Source: Mycobacteroides immunogenum
Lineage (GTDB): Bacteria; Actinomycetota; Actinomycetes; Mycobacteriales; Mycobacteriaceae
Direction of reading: 5' to 3'
DNA: 64,000 nucleotides
Assembly (NCBI RefSeq): GCF_001605725.1
Contig: NZ_CP011530.1
Location: forward strand, 1,860,001-1,924,000
The notes under the pieces were generated by a model. The model did no database searches, was not told the origin of the DNA, and saw only the letters and a list, made by a program, of their open reading frames with translations. This document shows, one piece after another, positions 16,450 to 23,148 of this stretch. Every line of letters starts with the position of its first letter. Within the stretch, counting starts at the first letter, position 1. The translations under genes were made by a program, and so were the position numbers.

Positions 16450-16716
16450 ATGAACGACAGACCTATCGGAGCTCAAGTTCCTATCCGGGCCTTGCGTGAA
16501 GCGTTTGGGTTCTCGGTGCCGACACTGATTGAGCGCATCGAGCAGGCCGGTGGGCCCAAAGGCACCCACCCGGACACGATCCGCAACGTCGAGCTCGGAT
16601 ACAAGCGCGCATCCAAGCCGCTTATGACCGCTTGGGCTAAGGCGCTGGGGCTGAGTGGCCTCGATGTATTCCAGCCCGATCCTTTGAAATCTTCTCGGGA
16701 GCGGGTGGCCTCGTGA
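16450..16716 (+). CDS. Cro-like HTH protein
   Basis: 88 aa from the ATG at 16450; a longer ORF from 16381 would translate the promoter and is rejected. HTH of XRE type: FGFSVPTLIERIEQAGGPKG, then HPDTIRNVELGYKRASKPLM. First gene of the rightward early transcript. Its stop overlaps the GTG of the antirepressor (4-bp overlap). By position it should act as Cro, favouring lytic growth. Confidence 0.75.
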   Translation: MNDRPIGAQVPIRALREAFGFSVPTLIERIEQAGGPKGTHPDTIRNVELGYKRASKPLMTAWAKALGLSGLDVFQPDPLKSSRERVAS

Positions 16717-17549
16717 CTATCGACCTTGTGTTCATGGGATCTGACGGTGAGCCGTTCACCACGTCGACGGTCATTGCCGCTGAGACGGGTAACGAGCACG
16801 CCTCGGTGATCCGACTCGTTCGCGAGAACCTCGACGATCTCAACGAGGTCGGCTTGGTCCGATTTGAAATCCGACCAAGACCTGAGGGGCAGCACGGCGG
16901 CGGGGATGTCCGGTACGCCGAGCTCGACGAGCCTGCTGCTGCGCTTTTGATGACCTCCCTCCGCAACAGCTCGGTAGTGCGAGACTTCAAGAAGCGGTTG
17001 GTGGGGGAGTTCTACGCCATGCGCGCCGCGCTGAGCCGACGCACTTCCTTGGCGGTCGACATCACCAACGTCGACCACATCGCGCAGCTGGCGCAGGCGA
17101 CAACCACGGCTGTGGAGCTGTATCGCGCCGAACACGAGCAGCGCATCGCGCTGGAGGCTCAGGCCGAAGTCGACCGGCCGCTCGTCGAGCGTGCAAGGAC
17201 CCACGCCTCCGGGGCAGGATCGGTCAACCGAACCGACTTCGGCCGCGAGGTTGTGGAGTGGGCAGAGGAGCAGGGAATTCGGATCCTGCACAAGCAGATC
17301 CGCGAATTCCTGGCTCGCAAGCTGCATCTGTTCGTCGCCGGCGACCGCTCGGACAACGGGCATGCCACGACCGATGCAATCCGCCGCGGGCTCTGCGAAA
17401 ACCGCCGCGACACCCGCAATGGTCGGAATGTTGTCACGGGTCTACTTACCCCTGCCGGCCAGGCGTACGCCTGGGAGCGGATCACCCGTTACATCAACGC
17501 CAACGGCTCGCTAGAACTGCCACGTGAGATCGGCGGGCGTAGCGCGTGA
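16713..17549 (+). CDS. Antirepressor (Rha-type N-domain, KilAC C-domain)
   Basis: 278 aa. The N-terminal Rha/pRha region (about 5-110) is marked by GEPFTTSTVIAAETGNEH, HASVIRLVRENLDDL and DFKKRLVGEFYAMRAAL. A linker helix follows. The C-terminal KilA-C region (about 145-270) has LHKQIREFLARKL and a beta-strand end VVTGLLTPAGQAYAWERI. Such proteins bind phage repressors or act as regulators on induction. It is coupled to the cro-like gene. Confidence 0.82.
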   Translation: MTIDLVFMGSDGEPFTTSTVIAAETGNEHASVIRLVRENLDDLNEVGLVRFEIRPRPEGQHGGGDVRYAELDEPAAALLMTSLRNSSVVRDFKKRLVGEFYAMRAALSRRTSLAVDITNVDHIAQLAQATTTAVELYRAEHEQRIALEAQAEVDRPLVERARTHASGAGSVNRTDFGREVVEWAEEQGIRILHKQIREFLARKLHLFVAGDRSDNGHATTDAIRRGLCENRRDTRNGRNVVTGLLTPAGQAYAWERITRYINANGSLELPREIGGRSA

Positions 17550-17587
17550 CCGCCCTCGATGTCCGCCGAGCACCCGAGGCAGTGACC

Positions 17588-17818
17588 TCACTCGTGCAAC
17601 TTTCCCCACAATTCCTGACGCTGCCGATCCTGGATAATGCTCTCCTCGAGTTCCCGAAACGCAAAAACGAAGGCTGTAAGCACCTTGTCGACGTCGTAGG
17701 TGCCAGCCGCAGCGTCGCCCGCGGCCAAGATTTGTGTGATGTTCTCCGCCAGCAAGCCGGTAATTGGCGGTTCGTCGCCAATGAGGCGCAGAACGTCGTC
17801 CCTCAGACCCATGAGCAT
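17588..17818 (-). CDS. Small acidic helical protein on the minus strand
   Basis: 76 aa, ATG at 17818 with AAGGGGA upstream. Reads MLMGLRDDVLRLIGDEPPIT, with a helical C-terminus AFVFAFRELEESIIQDRQRQ. Preferred over the opposing plus-strand ORF (17546-17917) because its composition and ribosome site are better. Function unknown; being against the early transcript it may be expressed in the lysogen. Confidence 0.6.
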   Translation of the reverse strand: MLMGLRDDVLRLIGDEPPITGLLAENITQILAAGDAAAGTYDVDKVLTAFVFAFRELEESIIQDRQRQELWGKLHE

Positions 17819-17952
17819 TCCCCTTCGATCGAACTATCAAGCAGCTCAACGGTAGAGGGAGGGCTAGGGACGCGTGGAGGTTTCGAGCTTGTCTGCACTG
17901 AGGTGGTGCCCGTATGACCGCCTTCGATGGACCTCACTTGACCGGCGCGATG

Positions 17953-18168
17953 CTATCCGCCGCTCTGCTCGATTCGCTTCTCCAGGGCGATGATGCGCTG
18001 CTCAAGCGCCGGGATCGCGGCTGCGGCCCTACTGGCTATGGAGTGAAGAACGGTGATTCGTTCGTTTCCGTGCTTCGCGATGTCGCCGGCGACCCCGTCG
18101 CGGAACGCGCGGGTGGCTTCGAATCCATCCGGGATGTGGTCGTTGAGAAAATCAAATTCTTCGGCCAT
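17953..18168 (-). CDS. Small coiled-coil protein on the minus strand
   Basis: 71 aa from the ATG at 18168 with a strong AAGGAGA site 7-13 bases upstream. MAEEFDFLNDHIPDGFEATR is followed by a C-terminal coiled coil (PALEQRIIALEKRIEQ). It is followed 134 bp later by the gene at 17588 on the same strand and they may be one unit. A divergent promoter probably lies in 18169-18314. Family not recognised. Confidence 0.65.
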   Translation of the reverse strand: MAEEFDFLNDHIPDGFEATRAFRDGVAGDIAKHGNERITVLHSIASRAAAAIPALEQRIIALEKRIEQSGG

Positions 18169-18314
18169 AACAATCTCCTTACGTTGCACGGGCTGAGCAC
18201 CCGTTATGTAGCCGGCGCGATCCTTGCCGCGTCTCGGTGGTTGCAGCGTAAGGCGTGGGTCCGACGAGCCGTGCTCACCGCGCGGCCGTCGGGCACCATC
18301 AAAGAGGCGGAAGC

Positions 18315-18506
18315 ATGAATCCGCTTGAACCGCTAGGCACGCCAGTAGAAGTCGCCGAGTACCTGAAAGTCAGCGTCGTGACTCTGGCTCAGTGGCGCCA
18401 GGCCGGTCGCGGTCCGCAGTGGTCGAAAGTCGGCAGGTGGGTCCGATACGACTGGGCCGATGTTCGGGACTGGGTCAGCAGCGGGGGTGATCGCAATGCG
18501 CAATGA
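18315..18506 (+). CDS. Excisionase/MerR-like HTH_17 protein
   Basis: 63 aa from the ATG at 18315. A classic HTH_17 domain: TPVEVAEYLKVSVVTLAQWR, then RGPQWSKVGRWVRYDWADVR (winged helix that binds DNA). Such proteins serve as Xis-like recombination directionality factors or small regulators in prophages. It starts the main rightward early series. Confidence 0.75.
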   Translation: MNPLEPLGTPVEVAEYLKVSVVTLAQWRQAGRGPQWSKVGRWVRYDWADVRDWVSSGGDRNAQ

Positions 18507-18570
18507 TGTGGACCCGGAGCGGGGCTACCACTTCCCCGTAGAAACCCCGCTCCGAGCGAAGGGCCGCACG

Positions 18571-18717
18571 CTACTTCTTGCGGGTCTCCTTCACGGTCGT
18601 GTTCGGATGCTTATTGGCGTAAGCCTTCGTCACATACCGGCCGCTGATCGCGCTCCGGGCGCTGGTGCTCTTCGAACTGCTGCCGCGCCCGGAGCTCGAT
18701 GCTCCGCGAGATGCCAT
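18571..18717 (-). CDS. 48-aa basic protein of the SGRYVTK family
   Basis: ATG at 18717 with GGAGGGGG 8-15 bases upstream; stop at 18571-18573. The N-terminus is Ser/Gly-rich, then ARSAISGRYVTKAYANKHPN and TTVKETRKK. Short basic proteins with this SGR(Y/F)VTK...TTV.E motif are common beside regulatory genes in actinobacteria and their phages; function unknown. It lies convergent to the HTH_17 gene and divergent from the gene at 18822. Confidence 0.65.
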   Translation of the reverse strand: MASRGASSSGRGSSSKSTSARSAISGRYVTKAYANKHPNTTVKETRKK

Positions 18718-18751
18718 GGAATTCACCCCCTCCCCATATCGAAAGTTTGTT

Positions 18752-18785
18752 CGTACGTATCAACCATACGTCGGCATACGTCGAG
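18752..18785. promoter_or_regulatory. CATACGTCG repeats in a divergent promoter region
   Basis: CATACGTCGGCATACGTCGA is a tandem pair of about 10 bp, preceded by the palindrome CGTACG. It lies between the divergent genes at 18717 and 18822. Probably an operator; no -10 can be named with confidence. Confidence 0.4.
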
Positions 18786-18821
18786 GTCCAGGAGTACGCA
18801 CGGCGTGTCGGAGGTGGGGTT

Positions 18822-19070
18822 ATGGCGTTGACCTCTGCGGACAAATCCGCGATCAGAGACATGATCGAAGCGGCGCTTCAGGGCGCTCAGGTCTATGACC
18901 CCTTCATCCCGCGGATCGAGGCTGCGAAGTACCTCGGGGTATCAGAGCGCGAGTTCGACGAGCTGCGTGCACGCGACGAGATCGCCACCGAGCAGCACGG
19001 ATCCCGCAAGGTGATCGTCCGCTTGTCTGAGCTAAACAGATATGCCCAGGAGCGTTGCAGAAGCGCGTAA
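18822..19070 (+). CDS. Small HTH/excisionase-like protein
   Basis: 82 aa from the ATG at 18822, with GGAGGTGGGG directly upstream; longer starts are rejected. N-terminal helices MALTSADKSAIRDMIEAAL precede an HTH-like core RIEAAKYLGVSEREFDELRA and a C-terminal strand-helix KVIVRLSELNRYAQER. This resembles phage excisionases or helix-turn-helix regulators. Confidence 0.6.
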   Translation: MALTSADKSAIRDMIEAALQGAQVYDPFIPRIEAAKYLGVSEREFDELRARDEIATEQHGSRKVIVRLSELNRYAQERCRSA

Positions 19071-19102
19071 TCGTATGTCCCACAACTGAATATATCCACC
19101 CA

Positions 19103-19148
19103 GTACCGACGTCCGCTTGATCTTGGCGGGTCCAACGGACGTCGGTAC
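19103..19148. terminator. 13-bp inverted repeat after the HTH gene
   Basis: GTACCGACGTCCG (19103-19115) is perfectly complementary to 19136-19148 with a 20-base loop. It sits in the 113-bp gap between the genes at 18822 and 19184. It has no T-run, so it may be an intrinsic terminator of the U-poor mycobacterial type or a protein-binding site. Confidence 0.5.
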
Positions 19149-19183
19149 CGAATCAACCAGCACCTCTCATGGAAAGGCATGGC

Positions 19184-19519
19184 ATGAGGAAGCCTAGAGC
19201 AACCATATCCAGAGTCGGACGCGTCAGTCTAATAGTCGCCACGATCTCCGCCCTCGTCATGTGCGCACCACCTGCGCGTGCCGATGGCGCGGTCGACTAC
19301 GTCGCCAGCTATGGCGGCCTGGTCTGCAAACAGCTCGACGCGACCCCGACACTGTCAGGGGTGACCCGTGTGGGTGCACTCGTTGCAGGAGAAGGATTCT
19401 CGTCGTATGACGCGGGCCGCATCCTGCGGTTGTCGGTCGATACATTCTGCCCACGTCACAGTGATCTGCTCCAGCGCTACGTCGCTGCGGCGGGCGTCGT
19501 GCCTGGGAGGTCGGCATGA
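19184..19519 (+). CDS. Secreted DUF732-like protein
   Basis: 111 aa from the ATG at 19184, chosen because GGAAAGG lies 7-13 bases before it. Signal peptide with hydrophobic 14-30 and cleavage near PARADG. The mature part (YVASYGGLVCKQLDATPTLS, then CPRHSDLL) has two Cys and the spacing of mycobacterial DUF732 proteins, usually small exported proteins of unknown role. An exported protein in the early region is unusual and may alter the lysogen's envelope. Confidence 0.7.
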   Translation: MRKPRATISRVGRVSLIVATISALVMCAPPARADGAVDYVASYGGLVCKQLDATPTLSGVTRVGALVAGEGFSSYDAGRILRLSVDTFCPRHSDLLQRYVAAAGVVPGRSA

Positions 19520-19776
19520 GCGCGACCGAGATGCGGTGTGTCGAAATCCAGGACGAGCTGGATGCTGAGGACGACCTCGTGGAGATCGGCGTAGTGATCG
19601 GCCACCTGATCGCGGTCGCCTTCGACGTGTCGGAGACGACCGGTATCCAGGTGCCGGAGTTCAACGGGGACCCGAACTGGTTCGGGGGCTGCTATCGCGA
19701 GATCGCCGACAAGCTGGGCTACAAGCCCACGCTGGCGGGCGATTGGTGGATTGACGCGCCGAGGTGGGCGGCATGA
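19516..19776 (+). CDS. Hypothetical early protein
   Basis: 86 aa, overlapping the previous stop by 4 bp (ATGA). Acidic, soluble: CVEIQDELDAEDDLVEIGVV and, at the C-terminus, LAGDWWIDAPRWAA. No family recognised. Part of a tightly overlapped early run from 19184 to about 27168. Confidence 0.65.
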   Translation: MSATEMRCVEIQDELDAEDDLVEIGVVIGHLIAVAFDVSETTGIQVPEFNGDPNWFGGCYREIADKLGYKPTLAGDWWIDAPRWAA

Positions 19777-20186
19777 CAACCCTTGAGTACACCGAGCAGC
19801 TGGTTGTCGAGTGCTGCTGCGCCTGCAGCATGGCCTTCGCCGTCCCGGCCGATTTCCAACGCCGCCGCAAGGAAGACCACAAGACCTACCACTGCCCGGC
19901 TGGCCACGGTCAGCACTACTACGGCAAGACCGAGGCTGAGAAGCAACGCGAGCGCGCCGAGCGACTGCAGCGTCAGGTCGAGGCCCGCGAGGCCGACATC
20001 CGCACCGAGCAGCGGCGCCTGGAGTCAGAGCGCCGCGCGCATGCCGCAACCAAGGGCCAGCTGACCAAGACTAAGAAGCGGATCGCGAACGGCGTGTGCC
20101 CTTGCTGCAATAGAACATTCGCCAACCTAGAGCGTCACATGGCGGGTCAGCATCCCGGCTATATGCAGGCGGGGGACGGCAAATGA
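19773..20186 (+). CDS. Zinc-ribbon / coiled-coil early protein
   Basis: 137 aa from the ATG at 19773 (ATGA overlap). N-terminal Cys/His cluster VECCCACSMAF...HCPAGH, a central coiled coil (about 50-105, rich in E, K and R) and a C-terminal finger CPCCNRTFANLERHMAGQH of C2H2 type. Likely nucleic-acid binding. Similar zinc-finger plus coiled-coil proteins are common in mycobacteriophage early regions. Confidence 0.7.
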   Translation: MTTLEYTEQLVVECCCACSMAFAVPADFQRRRKEDHKTYHCPAGHGQHYYGKTEAEKQRERAERLQRQVEAREADIRTEQRRLESERRAHAATKGQLTKTKKRIANGVCPCCNRTFANLERHMAGQHPGYMQAGDGK

Positions 20187-20356
20187 TCGAGTTGACCGTG
20201 CCGGTGTGCACAGTGCACCAGACGTTCAAGCCGTGTGCTCCGTGTGCGAAACAGGCTGCGCGGCTGCGAATCCAGAACTGGGCAGCAATCGGATGGGTAC
20301 TGCTGTTCAGTGCGTTTTTGACCGCGGTCTTGTGGTTTGAGTGTGGTGGCCGATGA
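20183..20356 (+). CDS. 57-aa single-TM protein with Cys cluster
   Basis: ATG at 20183 overlaps the previous stop, and its own stop overlaps the next start. The N-terminus has CTVHQTFKPCAPC (three Cys and one His, possible metal site), then one TM helix IGWVLLFSAFLTAVLWF. Function unknown. Confidence 0.6.
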   Translation: MIELTVPVCTVHQTFKPCAPCAKQAARLRIQNWAAIGWVLLFSAFLTAVLWFECGGR

Positions 20357-20580
20357 GCCTGCAGAACTTTGACGACTCGCTCGCCGAGCTGATTCGTGAC
20401 AACGCGGCGCTGGCAGATATCGAGACCGTGGCCTCTGCGCGGGCCATCTATGCGAAGGCCGATGGCGAAGTGTGCCTGCTGTGTGAAGGCCATGGGGTTG
20501 TTCAGTATCGGATGGCCACCGGGGTTTGGTCCCAACCAGTTTCGTGCTCGTGCGTGATGTATCAGGAGGTAGTGGCATGA
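20353..20580 (+). CDS. Hypothetical early protein with Cys pairs
   Basis: 75 aa from the ATG at 20353 (ATGA overlap). Helical N-terminus MSLQNFDDSLAELIRD; C-terminal half holds C-L-L-C and C-S-C (EVCLLCEGHG, VSCSCVMY), a possible zinc knuckle. It ends by overlap with the sliding-clamp gene, whose ribosome site AGGAGGT lies inside it. Confidence 0.6.
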   Translation: MSLQNFDDSLAELIRDNAALADIETVASARAIYAKADGEVCLLCEGHGVVQYRMATGVWSQPVSCSCVMYQEVVA

Positions 20581-21665
20581 CCGTTTACGCGGGAGAAGTC
20601 TCCCAGTTCAGCATCGAGGGCATCGTGATTACGGGTGACTTCACACTGAGCAGCTACGACTACGAGCGCTCCATCCGCATGGAAGTCACTGCTGACGTTG
20701 GCGAAGTGGACGGGCCCGTGCTGGTCGCCGGCAGGCTGTTGGCCACCATCGGCAAGCTACTGCCCGCTGATGCCGAGGTGGTCTTGGAAGTCGAGGGCGG
20801 AACCCTCTCGGTCGCGTGTGGCAAGGCCTCAATTGTGCTGCCGCTCATGGAGGCCCACTACTACCCACAGCTGCCGCAGGTCGCCGAGGATCGCGTGGTC
20901 GGTTCGGTAGTGGCAGCTGAGTTCAGTGCGGCCGTCGCCGCAGCAGCCCCGTTCGCGGCCGGTGACCCCGCATTGCATGAGTGGACGGCCGTGCACATGG
21001 TCGCCACCGAGGCGTACCTCGAGCTGACGGCCTGCGACAAGTGCTCAGTCATTGTCAAGCAGATCCCCTTCGACTTCGCCGCCGATGAGGTCACCAGGGT
21101 GGATGTTCCCGCAGGGCTTCTGGCCGATGCGGTGGGCCCCTGGAAGGGATTCGACGGGTCGATCGAGTTGTCCTGGGACGAAAACCTATTCGCCATATCG
21201 GGTAGCGGATCTGCGTCCACGATGAGCATCTTGGCCTACCCGTACCCCTCAGTGGAGCGGGTGTATCCAAAGGAGCTGACGGCGGCGTGCGAGGTGTCCA
21301 AGAGTCAGCTCGTGACCATGCTCAGCCGGGCCTCCGCTTTCAGCTCCGGGGACTACGCGCGCATCGAGTTGTTCGCGAGCGAGGGGACCCTTGCCGTCCA
21401 GAACCTTGGCGGCGATGCCCTCACCCGCGACGAGCTGGAGCCGCACAAGTTCTCGGGCGCCCCCACGAAGGTCGCCATCAACGGTAGGCGGCTCGCGGCG
21501 GCGATTAAGGCGATCGATACCGATCGGATGACGCTGGGATTCAACGGAATGCGCGTAGGCATCTACCCCGGAACTCCCGAGGTGGTGTTCGAGCGCACAG
21601 ACATATCGCTGCCGCCCGAAGAGATGGCAGTAGCAGTCATGGGAATGGTGGGAGACAAGCAATGA
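20577..21665 (+). CDS. Phage DNA polymerase III beta (sliding clamp)-like protein
   Basis: 362 aa from the ATG at 20577 with AGGAGGTAG just upstream; the longer ORF start at 20526 overlaps the previous gene and is rejected. The fold signature fits DnaN: repeated beta-alpha-beta units, for example GPVLVAGRLLATIGKLLPA, VVLEVEGGTLSVACG, FSGAPTKVAINGRRLAAAI and DRMTLGFNG. The C-terminal (V/M)P(V/M)(R/A)-like tail of cellular clamps is absent. It would tether a polymerase or modify host replication. It precedes a RecA-like ATPase in one replication/recombination module. Confidence 0.75.
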   Translation: MTVYAGEVSQFSIEGIVITGDFTLSSYDYERSIRMEVTADVGEVDGPVLVAGRLLATIGKLLPADAEVVLEVEGGTLSVACGKASIVLPLMEAHYYPQLPQVAEDRVVGSVVAAEFSAAVAAAAPFAAGDPALHEWTAVHMVATEAYLELTACDKCSVIVKQIPFDFAADEVTRVDVPAGLLADAVGPWKGFDGSIELSWDENLFAISGSGSASTMSILAYPYPSVERVYPKELTAACEVSKSQLVTMLSRASAFSSGDYARIELFASEGTLAVQNLGGDALTRDELEPHKFSGAPTKVAINGRRLAAAIKAIDTDRMTLGFNGMRVGIYPGTPEVVFERTDISLPPEEMAVAVMGMVGDKQ

Positions 21666-22174
21666 GCGGTCGCAGAGACGCAGCACAGATACTCGCAATG
21701 ATCTCCTGGGTACGTAAGCAACTCAAGGTGATAGAGGCAGAGGCCAACCAGCGTGCCGAGGTCGAATTCGCCGAGGAGAAAGTCAAGGCTCACGTCGTTA
21801 TCGACGGAGCCAAGGTAGAGGTGTCGTCCACCACTCGCGTGCAACCGAGCGCCAAGATCAAGGTGGAGGACCCGGACCGACTGGCCCAGTGGGTGCAGAA
21901 GCGTTGGCCGACCGAGATTGTCCCCGCGGTGCGCACGTCGTTCCTCTCTCAGATGTCGGCGGACATGGCGGCCAATGGCGGCTGCCTAGTCGACGCAGAG
22001 GGTGAAATCTGCCCGTGGGTTGGGCTGGAGCTGCCGAACGCCTACACCACCACCCGACTACTCAAGGACGCAGACCAGCATCTCGCCGAACTACTAGGGC
22101 GGCGCTCCCTGGCCGACCTCATCTGGTTCATCGAGAACGACGTCACCGATCTCGACAGGGAGGCGCAATCGTGA
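21662..22174 (+). CDS. Hypothetical protein of the recombination module
   Basis: 170 aa, ATGA overlap with the clamp gene. Helical N-terminus AQILAMISWVRKQLKVIEAEAN, a central beta part, and a helical C-terminus LADLIWFIENDVTDLDREA. It resembles the host-nuclease-inhibitor or Gp157-like proteins found beside phage recombinases, but I cannot confirm the family. Stop overlaps the ATPase start. Confidence 0.6.
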   Translation: MSGRRDAAQILAMISWVRKQLKVIEAEANQRAEVEFAEEKVKAHVVIDGAKVEVSSTTRVQPSAKIKVEDPDRLAQWVQKRWPTEIVPAVRTSFLSQMSADMAANGGCLVDAEGEICPWVGLELPNAYTTTRLLKDADQHLAELLGRRSLADLIWFIENDVTDLDREAQS

Positions 22175-23148
22175 CTCTGACTGTTCGCAAGCCCACGGGT
22201 GTGGTTCCGTTCCCGCTAGTGCTGATTGAGGGACCTGAGAAGTCCGGGAAGACCTACGCCGCAGCGCAGTTCACTTCCTCGGATAGGATCGGGCAGGCTT
22301 ACTGGCTCGACCTGGGGGAAGACGCAGCCGACGAGTACTCAGTCATCCCGGGCGCCGACTACCTGATCATCGAGCACGACGGCACCTGGCACGACATCGT
22401 GCACCAGGTCGAGGAAGTGGCCAAGCTCGCCAAGGCCGCCCACATTGCCGGTGAGCCCCCGGTCGTGCTTGTCATCGACTCCATGACCAACGAATGGACG
22501 TTCCTCAAGGACTGGGCCGATCAGCGCGCCAGGAACACACCGGCCAATCGCGCCAAGCTCGCCAAGGATCCCGACGCCGAGATCAAACCGTCGATGAACT
22601 TCTGGAACGACGTCAGCGAGCGGCACTACCAGCTGATGCGAATGCTCGTGGCATTCCCCGGCATCGTGGTCATGACCGCCCGCGGCAAGGAAGTCGCTGA
22701 GGTTGAGGACGGGAAGCCCACCGGCAAGCGCGACTACCGCGTGGAGGGCCAGAAAGACCTGGCGTACGAAGCGACCGCTTGGGTACAGCTCTCCCGTGAG
22801 CGGCCGCCGGTGATTGTCGGTGTCCGTTCGCCCACGTACGGGGTGCGCCCCGGCGTGGACCAGCCCAGGTCGGTGAAGGACTTCTCGCTGGAGTGGCTGA
22901 TCTTCGACGTGATGAAGCCCGGCATGTCGCCGCGCAAGACCACGCCCTTGCAGGCATCTGACATTCCGCCGGCGCAGCAGATGAAGTTGACCCTCCGGGC
23001 GCTGCTCAAGGACAGGCGGATCGAGGCGTCCGCCGCGGGTGCCTGGTTCAACAGTGAGTACGGCGGGGACTTGAATTCAACGACCGACCTGGAGCAGCTG
23101 CAGGCCACCATCGACCATTTCGAGGCGATGGGGAGGCCTGCCGCATGA
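22171..23148 (+). CDS. RecA-like phage ATPase (AAA_24/Sak4 type)
   Basis: 325 aa from the GTG at 22171. Walker A GPEKSGKT (21-28); Walker B VLVIDS (D103); a conserved region PSMNFWNDVSERHYQLMRML; a sensor-like strand GIVVMTARGKE. The family includes Sak4 single-strand annealing ATPases of phages, which act with an SSB in homologous repair. No recombinase of another type is seen in the window, so this is the likely phage recombination enzyme. Confidence 0.8.
   Translation: MTLTVRKPTGVVPFPLVLIEGPEKSGKTYAAAQFTSSDRIGQAYWLDLGEDAADEYSVIPGADYLIIEHDGTWHDIVHQVEEVAKLAKAAHIAGEPPVVLVIDSMTNEWTFLKDWADQRARNTPANRAKLAKDPDAEIKPSMNFWNDVSERHYQLMRMLVAFPGIVVMTARGKEVAEVEDGKPTGKRDYRVEGQKDLAYEATAWVQLSRERPPVIVGVRSPTYGVRPGVDQPRSVKDFSLEWLIFDVMKPGMSPRKTTPLQASDIPPAQQMKLTLRALLKDRRIEASAAGAWFNSEYGGDLNSTTDLEQLQATIDHFEAMGRPAA

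Noticed and set aside
17546..17917. Plus-strand ORF between antirepressor and the next genes
   Set aside because: Poor composition and no ribosome site; the opposing minus-strand ORF is better.
17914..18318. Plus-strand ORF of 134 aa
   Set aside because: Covers the opposite strand of the well-supported 71-aa gene and a promoter gap.
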